From assembly GCA_902773005.1 (NCBI GenBank), contig CACYCS010000179.1, positions 1 through 35,963 on the forward strand: a DNA stretch of 35,963 bases, written 5' to 3'. Shown here piece after piece: positions 22,497 to 29,542 of this stretch (its first letter is position 1; every line of letters starts with the position of its first letter). The translations under genes were made by a program, and so were the position numbers. The stretch is from an uncultured Erysipelotrichaceae bacterium. Lineage in GTDB: Bacteria; Bacillota_I; Bacilli_A; RFN20; CAG-826. The notes beneath the pieces were generated by a model. It was not told the origin of the DNA and did no database searches. It saw nothing but the letters and a program-made list of their open reading frames with translations.

Positions 22497-23162
22497 TTAT
22501 TCGTTTTGGCCCAAAACATCGTATATCGTTAATATCCGTAGGACCTTTTCGCTTGCCTTACCTGTTTCGGTGATGAATATTGCGCCGAGCCTTTTGCCAT
22601 TGCGGATCAACGAGAATTCCTTTTCCGCTTCCGATAGCATGGTGTCCCTACCCATGATCATGAAGCGCGCTTTCTGCGTTTCGAGTCCGAAATAGGCCAT
22701 GCGTTCCCCAACCGTTGTTCTTTCTTCAATCAAGTCATCTCCGATTTCCGCGCTATAGGTGAGCGAGAGCATGCTGCCGGAAGTCACTACGCCTACTAAA
22801 CACCCTGATTCCAAAACCGGAAGATACGTGTATCCGTTTTTCGACATCGACTCCGCTGCGGACAGGACTGTAGCGTCCTTTGTGATGAACGTAGGCACAT
22901 GCCCAAACTCATATGCTTTGGCCTTCATCTTCTTGAGGATCGCTTTGAACCTCTCGTTGACTGACGAGGAGACCGCGACTGGATATCCACCGCCGAATTC
23001 CTCGTGGCTTAGGTAGTTCCTGATGCGCCGGAATTCCTCTAGCTCGGAATGGTACTTGGCCTCGTGGTAGCTTATCGCCTCAGCGCTTTTGGCCCGCAGC
23101 CCCTCGAGCTGCCTGTAGAGGTTTAGGAATTCATCGGTTGTGGAAAGGTCGTAAATTGCCAT
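22497..23162 (-). CDS. CBS-domain protein
   Basis: A 221-residue cytoplasmic protein. The start at 23162 (MAIYDLSTTDEF) is chosen for the AAAGGAG upstream. The N-terminal third is helical and charged (about 1-60). Two CBS motifs follow, about 90-150 (VPTFITKDATVLSAAESM then YLPVLESGCLVGVVTSGSML) and about 155-221 (FMIMGRDTMLSEAEKEF then GAIFITETG...ILTIYDVLG). CBS pairs bind adenine nucleotides; in Bacillota some bind cyclic di-AMP. With no fused enzyme, it is probably a stand-alone energy or second-messenger sensor. The partner is not evident from neighbours. Monocistronic, convergent with the YjbR-like gene. Confidence 0.82.
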   Translation of the reverse strand: MAIYDLSTTDEFLNLYRQLEGLRAKSAEAISYHEAKYHSELEEFRRIRNYLSHEEFGGGYPVAVSSSVNERFKAILKKMKAKAYEFGHVPTFITKDATVLSAAESMSKNGYTYLPVLESGCLVGVVTSGSMLSLTYSAEIGDDLIEERTTVGERMAYFGLETQKARFMIMGRDTMLSEAEKEFSLIRNGKRLGAIFITETGKASEKVLRILTIYDVLGQNE

Positions 23163-23184
23163 TGGGAGCCATCTCCTTTGCATC

Positions 23185-23207
23185 ATTTTACCACGGGGCT
23201 TAGCCCC
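23185..23207 (-). promoter_or_regulatory. Promoter with a spacer palindrome before the CBS gene
   Basis: On the minus strand a TAAAAT -10 box (23190-23185) sits at the end of a spacer that is almost filled by GGGGCT-a-AGCCCC (23207-23195), a perfect 6-bp inverted repeat. The -35 position is weak. The palindrome could be a repressor site or a small hairpin. Confidence 0.45.
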
Positions 23208-23394
23208 TAATCGATAACGGCTCGCAGGAAAGCCCTCAGTATTTTTGCCTGCGAATTCAAATAATGAAAAATATTTTTAAATCAGTAAATCGGTATTAAA
23301 TTCCTGATTCATTCGATTGGGCGTGAATTCCTGTCGAAAAAAGTCCGATAAATATTAACTTTTCTTAACTTTTTCAGGCCATTTTTTATATCGT

Positions 23395-23434
23395 TTGGCA
23401 GGCTTTCCGCGTAGAATACTTAATGTATTAAGTA
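23395..23434 (+). promoter_or_regulatory. Promoter and palindromic operator of the hyd operon
   Basis: TTGGCA (23395-23400) can act as a -35 box. The -10 position falls inside TACTTAAT-gt-ATTAAGTA (23417-23434), an 18-bp palindrome with perfect 8-bp arms. Binding there would stop transcription. The sequence does not match the Rex (TTGTGA-type) or FNR (TTGAT-type) sites, so the regulator is unnamed. About 160 bases of AT-rich DNA upstream (23235-23394) hold no gene I can support. Confidence 0.65.
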
Positions 23435-23456
23435 CCAACTGTAAGGAGGTTGTACT

Positions 23457-23942
23457 ATGGCAATTCGCCCAGAAGTCGTCAAAGGTGTCGAAGCTATTTG
23501 CGATAAGTATGCTTCGGAGCCATCGCCTTTGATGATGATCCTCTCAGCGATCCAGAAGGAATATGGATACATTCCGCTAGAGGTTCAGGAAATCGTCTCC
23601 GCGAAGACGGGCATCCCCGTCGCTGAGATCTATGGCGTCGTCACGTTCTATTCGTTCTTCTCGCTCAAGCCCAAGGGAAAATACGTCCTCGGCATCTGCC
23701 TCGGGACCGCTTGCTACGTCAAGAACTCCCAGCAGGTCATCGACAAGTTCTCGACCCTGCTCAAGATCGGCCCTGGCGAGACGACCGACGATGGCTTGTT
23801 CACCATCGAGGCCATCCGCTGCATCGGCGCCTGCGCCCTTGCCCCGGCCATGTCCATCAACGGCAAGGTCTATCCGAAGGTCACCCCGGCCGATGTTGAG
23901 AAGATCATCGCCGAATACCGCGCTCAGGAGGCGGCTGCATAA
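23457..23942 (+). CDS. hydC: NADH-dependent [FeFe]-hydrogenase subunit HydC (NuoE-like)
   Basis: A 161-residue thioredoxin-fold [2Fe-2S] protein of the NuoE family. Cluster ligands are Cys81 and Cys86 (CLGTAC) and Cys122 and Cys126 (CIGAC). EIYGVVTFYSFF (57-68) is the family signature. It passes electrons from the flavin subunit HydB. Length is normal. A strong AAGGAGG site precedes the ATG. Its stop overlaps the start of hydB by one base (TAATG). The order hydC-hydB-hydA is that of trimeric NADH-linked or electron-bifurcating hydrogenases such as Thermotoga. Confidence 0.95.
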   Translation: MAIRPEVVKGVEAICDKYASEPSPLMMILSAIQKEYGYIPLEVQEIVSAKTGIPVAEIYGVVTFYSFFSLKPKGKYVLGICLGTACYVKNSQQVIDKFSTLLKIGPGETTDDGLFTIEAIRCIGACALAPAMSINGKVYPKVTPADVEKIIAEYRAQEAAA

Positions 23943-25843
23943 TGGAAAGAATCTCATCCCCAGAAATCCTCGAAAAAGAGATTTCCGCCTGTACTAAGGC
24001 ATTCGAAGCCAAGATCAACGGCGAAGGCGGCAAGCGCGCCGTCTGCGTCTGCGGAGGAACCGGCTGCATCGCGAATGATTCCGTCGCGATCGAAGAGGAA
24101 ATCCGCAAGCTCATCAAGGAATACAATCTCGAAGACAAAGTCACCGTCAACCACGTCGGCTGCTTCGGATTCTGCTCCCAGGGCCCGTTCGTCAAGATCT
24201 TCCCGGAGGACACCCTATATCGCGCGGTGAAAGTCTCCGACGTCAGGAAGATCGTCGAGAAGGACCTCATCGGACACGAAGTCTGCGAGGAACTCCTCTA
24301 CGTCGACCCGCAAACCCACGAGAAGGTCGTGCGCCAGGACGACATCAACTTCTACAAGAAGCAAGTCCGCATCGCCCTCCACGGCTGCTCGCTCATCAAT
24401 CCTGACCTTCTTGAGGAAGCCCTCGGCTACGACGCCTTCAAAGGCCTCAAGAAAGTCCTCACCACGATGACCCCGCAACAGGTCATCGACGAAGTCTTGG
24501 CCTCGGGTATCCGCGGCCGTGGCGGCGGAGGATTCCCGACCGCCCGCAAATGGCAGTTCGCGGCCAACATCCAAGCCGACCAGAAATACATCGTCTGCAA
24601 CGGCGACGAGGGCGACCCCGGCGCATTCATGGACCGTTCGATCCTCGAAGGCAACCCCTTCGAAGTCATCGAGGGCATGATGATCGCAGGCTATGCGTTC
24701 GGAGCCACTGAAGGTTACTTCTATGTCCGCGCCGAATACCCGGTCGCGGTCAGCCGTCTCCAGCGCGCGATTGAGGATATGGAAAAGGTTGGACTCCTCG
24801 GCGACCACATCCTTGGCACCGACTTCTCCTTCCGCGCCCATCTCCGTCTCGGCGCCGGCGCGTTCGTCTGCGGCGAAGAGACCGCTTTGCTCAATTCGAT
24901 CGAGGGCAAGCGCGGCATGCCGCGTCCCCGTCCGCCGTTCCCGGCCATCAAGGGACTTTGGGGCAAGCCGACCTGCGTCAATAACGTCGAGACCCTCGCT
25001 CAGATCCCCTATATCCTTCGCGAAGGCGCCGCGGCTTATAACAAGTACGGCACCGAAGGCTCCAAGGGAACCAAGGTCTTCGCCCTCGGCGGCAAGATCA
25101 ATAACGTCGGCCTCGTTGAGGTTCCGATGGGCACCACCCTCCGCACCCTTATCTACGATATCGGCGGCGGCATCCCGGGCGGCAAGGAATTCAAGGCCAT
25201 CCAGACCGGCGGTCCTTCCGGCGGATGCTTGACCGCGAAAGACCTCGACACCCCGATCGATTACGAAACCTTGGTCGCCAAGGGATCCATGATGGGTTCC
25301 GGCGGCGCCATCGTCATGGACGAGGACAACTGCATGGTTGACGTCGCCCACTTCTATATGGACTTCATCTGCAGCGAATCCTGCGGAAAGTGCTCGCAAT
25401 GCCGCATCGGCACCAAGAGGCTCTTCGAGATGCTCGGCCGCGTCACCCACGGCCAGGGAACCCCTGAGACCCTCCACGAGATGAAAGACCTCGCCACGGT
25501 CATCAAAAACGGCGCCCTCTGCGCCCTTGGCCAGACCGCGGCGAACCCGATCCTCTCGACCATGAACAACTTCCCTGAGGAATACGAGGCGCACGTCGTC
25601 GACAAGAAGTGCCCCGCCCACGTCTGCAAATCCCTTATGCAGTACGTCATCGACCCGGCGAAGTGCATGGGCTGCACCCTCTGCGCTAGGAATTGCCCCG
25701 TGAGCTGCATCGCGGCCACGACCGATCCCGTCACCGTCCGTCCGCTGCCCAACAAGTTCGTACACAAGATCGATCAGAGCAAGTGCATCAAGTGCGGAAC
25801 CTGCATGAGCCAGTGCCACTTCAAGGCCATCAGCAAGGAATAA
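23942..25843 (+). CDS. hydB: NADH-dependent [FeFe]-hydrogenase flavin subunit HydB (NuoF-like)
   Basis: A 633-residue diaphorase. It has an N-terminal thioredoxin-like [2Fe-2S] domain (Cys35, 37, 42, 74, 78 area). A NuoF core follows, with the FMN/NADH motif RGRGGGGFP (191-199), NGDEGDPGAFMD and GEETALLNSIEGKRGMPR. A [4Fe-4S] site is formed by SCGKCSQC (481-487) and Cys527. At the C-terminus are two ferredoxin clusters (CMGCTLCARNC, 575-585; CIKCGTCMSQC, 615-625). This domain set is that of HydB in trimeric hydrogenases rather than plain NuoF. It oxidises NADH and, if bifurcating, splits electrons with ferredoxin. Fifteen bases separate it from hydA. Confidence 0.96.
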   Translation: MERISSPEILEKEISACTKAFEAKINGEGGKRAVCVCGGTGCIANDSVAIEEEIRKLIKEYNLEDKVTVNHVGCFGFCSQGPFVKIFPEDTLYRAVKVSDVRKIVEKDLIGHEVCEELLYVDPQTHEKVVRQDDINFYKKQVRIALHGCSLINPDLLEEALGYDAFKGLKKVLTTMTPQQVIDEVLASGIRGRGGGGFPTARKWQFAANIQADQKYIVCNGDEGDPGAFMDRSILEGNPFEVIEGMMIAGYAFGATEGYFYVRAEYPVAVSRLQRAIEDMEKVGLLGDHILGTDFSFRAHLRLGAGAFVCGEETALLNSIEGKRGMPRPRPPFPAIKGLWGKPTCVNNVETLAQIPYILREGAAAYNKYGTEGSKGTKVFALGGKINNVGLVEVPMGTTLRTLIYDIGGGIPGGKEFKAIQTGGPSGGCLTAKDLDTPIDYETLVAKGSMMGSGGAIVMDEDNCMVDVAHFYMDFICSESCGKCSQCRIGTKRLFEMLGRVTHGQGTPETLHEMKDLATVIKNGALCALGQTAANPILSTMNNFPEEYEAHVVDKKCPAHVCKSLMQYVIDPAKCMGCTLCARNCPVSCIAATTDPVTVRPLPNKFVHKIDQSKCIKCGTCMSQCHFKAISKE

Positions 25844-25858
25844 GGGAGGAGAACGATA

Positions 25859-27658
25859 ATGGAAACCATCAATATCAAAATCGAAGGCCGCATCTACGCC
25901 GTCGACAAAACCATGTCGGTCCTCGAAGCCGCGCGTTCCGTCGGCTTCAACATCCCGACCCTCTGCTATTGGAACCACGGCAAGAACAGCCTTGCCTCCT
26001 GCCGCGTCTGCTTGGTGGAAATCGCTTCGCCCCGCGGATCTAGGCTCTTCGCTTCCTGTGTCTATCCAGTAGCCGATTGCCCCGCTGACAAGGGCTTCGA
26101 AATCAAGATCAGCTCCCCGATGGCGACCGCCGCAAGGCGCGCCTCCGTCGAGCTGCTCCTCTCCAACCACAGCAAGGACTGCCAGACCTGCGTCAAGAAC
26201 GGGCAATGCGAATTGCTCCACGTCGCTAACGTCACCGGCGCCCGCTCTGGCCAATTCGAGGGCGATCTAACCCCGACCACCTATGATGACGCCGCCCCCG
26301 GCATCATCCGCGACACCAGCAAGTGCATCCTCTGCGGCCGCTGCATCGAGAAGTGCAAAGAGGCCCAGGGAATCGGCATCCTCGGCTTCGAGAAGCGCGG
26401 ATTCAACACCATCGTCGGACCGGCGGAAAACCGCTCCTTCGCCGATGTGCCTTGCATCCAGTGCGGCCAGTGCATCGAAGTCTGCCCGACCGGCGCTTTG
26501 TCCGAGCACCGCGAGATCGACAAGATCGACCGCGCGATGGCCGAAGGCAAGCACGTCGTCGTCCAGACCGCCCCAGCCGTCAGAAGCGCCCTCTCCGAGG
26601 AATTCGGCTACAAGATCGGCGAAGACGACGCCACCGGAAAGATGGTCGCCGCGCTTCACCGCCTTGGCTTCTATCGCGTCTTCGACACCAACTTCGGCGC
26701 CGACCTCACCATCATGGAAGAGGCGCAGGAGCTCATCAACCGCATCACCAACAAAGGAGTGCTCCCCCAGATCACATCCTGCTCGCCAGGCTGGATCAAC
26801 TACATGGAGTTCTTCTATCGCGACATCATCCCGCACATCTCGACCTGCAAATCCCCGCACGAGATGGAAGGCGCGATCATCAAGAGCTACTTCGCCAAGG
26901 CCCACGACCTTGACCCGAAGGACATCTTCGTCGTCTCGGTCATGCCCTGCACCGCGAAGAAATACGAGGCCGGCCGCCCGCAGAATGCCGCGGTTGAGCA
27001 CCTCCCCGACGTCGACGCCGTCATCACGACCCGCGAGCTCGCGGTCATGATCAAGCGCGCCGGCATCGTCTACAAAGAGCTCCCCGAAGAGGAATTCGAT
27101 CAGGATCTCCTCGGCCAGTACACTGGCGCAGGCGTCATCTTCGGCGTCACCGGCGGAGTCATGGAAGCTGCCCTCCGCACCGCATACCACACCCTCACGG
27201 GCAAGGAATACGGCAAGATCGACTTCACCGAGGTCCGCGGCCTTGATGCCGTGAAAGAGGCTGAGATCGACATCGAAGGCACCAAGGTCAAGGTCGCCGT
27301 CACCTCCGGCATGAAGAACGCCAAGCCGCTTCTTGATGAAGTCAGGGCTGGCAAATCCCCCTATGCCTTCATCGAGATCATGGGCTGCCCCGGCGGATGC
27401 ATCAACGGTGGTGGACAACCATTCGTCAAACCCGCTCTTCTCCCGAACGAGGACGTCAACATCCTCGACACCTACCGTCAGAAGAGGGCCGACGTGCTCT
27501 ATGGCATCGACAAGAACATGCCGATCCGCCAGTCGCACAATAACCCCGATATCAAAGTCCTTTACGACAAGTATCTCGGTGCCCCCTGCAGCGAAGAGGC
27601 TGAGGAATTGCTCCATACCTCCTACGTTGACGATAGGCCGGTCTTCGCCAAGAAGTAA
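25859..27658 (+). CDS. hydA: [FeFe]-hydrogenase catalytic subunit HydA
   Basis: A 599-residue enzyme reducing protons to H2. The N-terminal [2Fe-2S] domain has Cys36, 48, 51 and 67; the His-ligated cluster has His104, Cys108, 111 and 117; two [4Fe-4S] clusters follow (Cys156-166 and 199-209). H-cluster motifs are TSCSPGW (307-312 region, Cys308), MPCTAKKYE (Cys363) and MGCPGGC (Cys510, Cys514). The second Cys of the usual TSCCP is Ser309. Length and domain order match trimeric HydA. GGGAGGAG precedes the start. Maturation genes hydE, F and G are not in the window. A good terminator follows. With HydBC it would re-oxidise NADH from sugar fermentation. Confidence 0.96.
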   Translation: METINIKIEGRIYAVDKTMSVLEAARSVGFNIPTLCYWNHGKNSLASCRVCLVEIASPRGSRLFASCVYPVADCPADKGFEIKISSPMATAARRASVELLLSNHSKDCQTCVKNGQCELLHVANVTGARSGQFEGDLTPTTYDDAAPGIIRDTSKCILCGRCIEKCKEAQGIGILGFEKRGFNTIVGPAENRSFADVPCIQCGQCIEVCPTGALSEHREIDKIDRAMAEGKHVVVQTAPAVRSALSEEFGYKIGEDDATGKMVAALHRLGFYRVFDTNFGADLTIMEEAQELINRITNKGVLPQITSCSPGWINYMEFFYRDIIPHISTCKSPHEMEGAIIKSYFAKAHDLDPKDIFVVSVMPCTAKKYEAGRPQNAAVEHLPDVDAVITTRELAVMIKRAGIVYKELPEEEFDQDLLGQYTGAGVIFGVTGGVMEAALRTAYHTLTGKEYGKIDFTEVRGLDAVKEAEIDIEGTKVKVAVTSGMKNAKPLLDEVRAGKSPYAFIEIMGCPGGCINGGGQPFVKPALLPNEDVNILDTYRQKRADVLYGIDKNMPIRQSHNNPDIKVLYDKYLGAPCSEEAEELLHTSYVDDRPVFAKK

Positions 27659-27672
27659 GCCAAATAACCCAA

Positions 27673-27704
27673 AGCCTGCTTCCACCATGGAGGTGGGCTT
27701 TTCT
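27673..27704 (+). terminator. Terminator of the hyd operon
   Basis: AGCC and CCACC on the left pair with GGTGGGCT on the right (five left-arm bases bulge), followed by TTTTCTTG. It lies 15 bases after the hydA stop. The next 150 bases hold only the promoter of the kinase gene. Confidence 0.72.
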
Positions 27705-27823
27705 TGTGGTCCGCAACCTTGATTAACCTGACGCGCATGTTAATTCTAGTAGCGGCATCTCCGCGATTTCGGTGGCGCACAGCCTGCGTACGCAAATCAT
27801 TGTTTGCACAATTTCGCGTTTTC

Positions 27824-27852
27824 TTGAAATTGGGCTCCGCGCATGGCTTAAT
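27824..27852 (+). promoter_or_regulatory. Promoter of the PfkB kinase gene
   Basis: TTGAAA (27824-27829) and CTTAAT (27847-27852) are spaced by exactly 17 bases. The -10 ends 6 bases before the ATG at 27859, and no ribosome site is present. Confidence 0.6.
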
Positions 27853-27858
27853 TAGCCT

Positions 27859-28758
27859 ATGGGCAAGAAGATTCTCGTTTCTGGCCATGTCAACATCGAA
27901 ACCAATGTCGGCGTGGAAGGCTTTCCCATAGACTATTGTCCGATCAATTATCTCTTCGACAAGATCAGCATCAGCCTTGGCGGGGTCGGGTATAACGTAT
28001 CGATGGGGCTTAGGGCTTTGGGCGACGAAGTATCGGTCATTTCGATCGTCGGAAAGGACGACCTCGCGGATTTCGTGCTGGATAATTTGAAGAAGCACGG
28101 GGTCGATACGTCGAACATCCGTCCTTGGCTAAGGAAGACCTGCTGCTCGACGATTCTCTTTGACCAAGAGGGGAGAAGGAAAATCTATTGCGATCTCCGC
28201 AACATCCAGGAGATGGTGATCCCATATGAGGACGTTAAGCCCTTAGCGGCCTCCTGCGACGCGCTTGTGATCGCGAACGTGAATTTCAACGATCAGCTGA
28301 TCCATAACGCCAGAGAGCTTGGAAAACCGATTTTCAGCGACGTTCAGGTTCTTAGCGACATCCACGATCCATTCAATAAGCGCTTTATGGAGTATTCCGA
28401 CGTCTTATTCCTAAGCAACGAATACATCAAAGGGCGCGAGGAAGACTTCGTGAGGTCGCTGCATGAGGAATACCATAACAAACTGATTGTCGTTGGCTGC
28501 GGGAAAGACGGTGCGCTCATGTATGATGGGCGGGAATTCAAGTTTGCGGAGGCGATGGCGGAGCGTCCGGTTGTGAATACGGTTGGAGCAGGGGATGCTT
28601 TGTTCTCTTGCTTCGTGCATAGCTATCTAGAGGGGCGGGACCCATATGATTGCCTTAAGAGGGCAGTGACCTTTGCCTCTTGGAAGATCGGCGAGTCCGG
28701 TGGCGGAAAGGGATTCATTTCCGCCGAGGGGCTAGAAGAATTGATGTTGAAGCATTGA
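27859..28758 (+). CDS. PfkB-family sugar kinase
   Basis: A 299-residue cytoplasmic kinase of the ribokinase/PfkB family. It has an N-terminal GHVNIETNVGVEGFP (sugar-binding strand), GGVGYNVSMGLRALG (family signature 1) and the C-terminal anion hole NTVGAGDALFS with the catalytic Asp (about residue 249). Length is normal. Members phosphorylate ribose, fructose, tagatose or nucleosides; the substrate cannot be read here. A link to galactan use (tagatose or galactose metabolism) is possible but unproved. It is preceded by a -10 box 6 bases before the ATG. A hairpin-like GGGGAA/TTTTCC lies about 30 bases after the stop. Confidence 0.9.
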   Translation: MGKKILVSGHVNIETNVGVEGFPIDYCPINYLFDKISISLGGVGYNVSMGLRALGDEVSVISIVGKDDLADFVLDNLKKHGVDTSNIRPWLRKTCCSTILFDQEGRRKIYCDLRNIQEMVIPYEDVKPLAASCDALVIANVNFNDQLIHNARELGKPIFSDVQVLSDIHDPFNKRFMEYSDVLFLSNEYIKGREEDFVRSLHEEYHNKLIVVGCGKDGALMYDGREFKFAEAMAERPVVNTVGAGDALFSCFVHSYLEGRDPYDCLKRAVTFASWKIGESGGGKGFISAEGLEELMLKH

Positions 28759-28819
28759 CCCAACTATCTATATAAGGTATGGGGAAGCGCTTTTCCGCAC
28801 ATAGACGTTCCAAGTTCGA

Positions 28820-28825
28820 TATAAT
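28820..28825 (+). promoter_or_regulatory. -10 box just before the HAD phosphatase gene
   Basis: A perfect TATAAT ends 8 bases before the ATG at 28834. The -35 region is weak (GCACAT). Another possible promoter, TTGACC-17-TATGGG, lies at 28755-28783 and would give a 40-base leader, still without a ribosome site. Confidence 0.6.
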
Positions 28826-28833
28826 GGCCATGT

Positions 28834-29481
28834 ATGTACGATAATTTCATTTTTGATTTGGACGGGACGATCCTCGATACGATTGAGGGCATCCGAGACG
28901 CGATTAATGAGGCGCTTGGCGAATGTGGCTACAGCTACCGTTACGATAGGGAAGGAACGAAGTCCTTGATCGGCGACGGCGCGAAGATGCTCGTCAAGCG
29001 AGCCCTGAAAGATAAGGGGGATGACCCCGTCGCATTTGCTGCGCTAGAAGAGAAATATATGCCTGCTTATGCAAGGCATCAATTGACAGGAACCTATCCC
29101 TTCGAGGAGGTCTCAAAAACCCTGCAAATTTTGAAAAACCGTGGCAAAAGTCTATTTGTTGCTACGAATAAGCCTGATAATTTGGCGCAGGTTATCGTGC
29201 CGAAATACTATCCGGGAAATGTGTTTTCCTACATCGTTGGGGTTCGTCCTGGCGGTGCGGTGAAGCCTGATCCGACAAATGTTTTGGACATCATCAAAAC
29301 GTATGGCCTTGATCCAAACAAGACCCTGTATGTAGGCGATAGCCACGTCGATGTGGCGACCGGTCATAACGCTGGACTTAAGGTGTGCCTAGTGAAGTGG
29401 GGCTACGACTTCTATACGCCTGAGCTTTGCGCAACTGCCGACTATGTCATCGACGATCCAAAGGATCTATTAGAGCTTTAA
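28834..29481 (+). CDS. HAD-family phosphatase, phosphoglycolate phosphatase-like
   Basis: A 215-residue HAD hydrolase. Motif I is FDLDGTILDT (nucleophile Asp8), followed by a helical cap (about 15-80). Motif II is a Thr in FVATNKPDN, motif III is VKPDP (Lys), and motif IV is YVGDSHVDV with the acidic pair. It is of the Gph/PGP class, which removes phosphate from small metabolites such as phosphoglycolate. Substrate is not fixed by sequence. No ribosome site lies before the ATG; an earlier ATG at 28830 runs into a stop after four codons. It is followed by the cysS promoter region. Confidence 0.88.
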   Translation: MYDNFIFDLDGTILDTIEGIRDAINEALGECGYSYRYDREGTKSLIGDGAKMLVKRALKDKGDDPVAFAALEEKYMPAYARHQLTGTYPFEEVSKTLQILKNRGKSLFVATNKPDNLAQVIVPKYYPGNVFSYIVGVRPGGAVKPDPTNVLDIIKTYGLDPNKTLYVGDSHVDVATGHNAGLKVCLVKWGYDFYTPELCATADYVIDDPKDLLEL

Positions 29482-29495
29482 TTCGTCGTTTCCGT

Positions 29496-29526
29496 GCGCA
29501 TAGCAATGCGCTTGCCCCTTTTGGGG
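29496..29526 (+). terminator. Two short hairpins between the phosphatase and cysS
   Basis: GCGCAT-agca-ATGCGC (29496-29511) is followed by TTGCCCCTTTT, and CCCC-TTTT-GGGG (29515-29526) comes directly after. The first may be a weak terminator for the phosphatase gene. The second abuts the TATGAT -10 box (29529-29534), which ends 8 bases before cysS. Confidence 0.4.
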
Positions 29527-29528
29527 TG

Positions 29529-29534
29529 TATGAT
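29529..29534 (+). promoter_or_regulatory. -10 box of cysS
   Basis: TATGAT ends 8 bases before the ATG at 29543. No good -35 box is seen at 16-18 bases; the spacer holds the CCCC-TTTT-GGGG hairpin. No ribosome site is present. Confidence 0.5.
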
Positions 29535-29542
29535 GTTGCCGT

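Noticed and set aside
24215..26254. Very long open frame (679 codons) on the minus strand opposite hydB
   Set aside because: It lies fully antisense to a gene with clear catalytic motifs, has low-complexity composition rich in D, G, A, V and E, and is explained by the strong C-ending codon bias of the sense strand.
26267..27688. 473-codon open frame on the minus strand opposite hydA
   Set aside because: Same reason as the frame opposite hydB: a by-product of biased codons, with no ribosome site and no motif.
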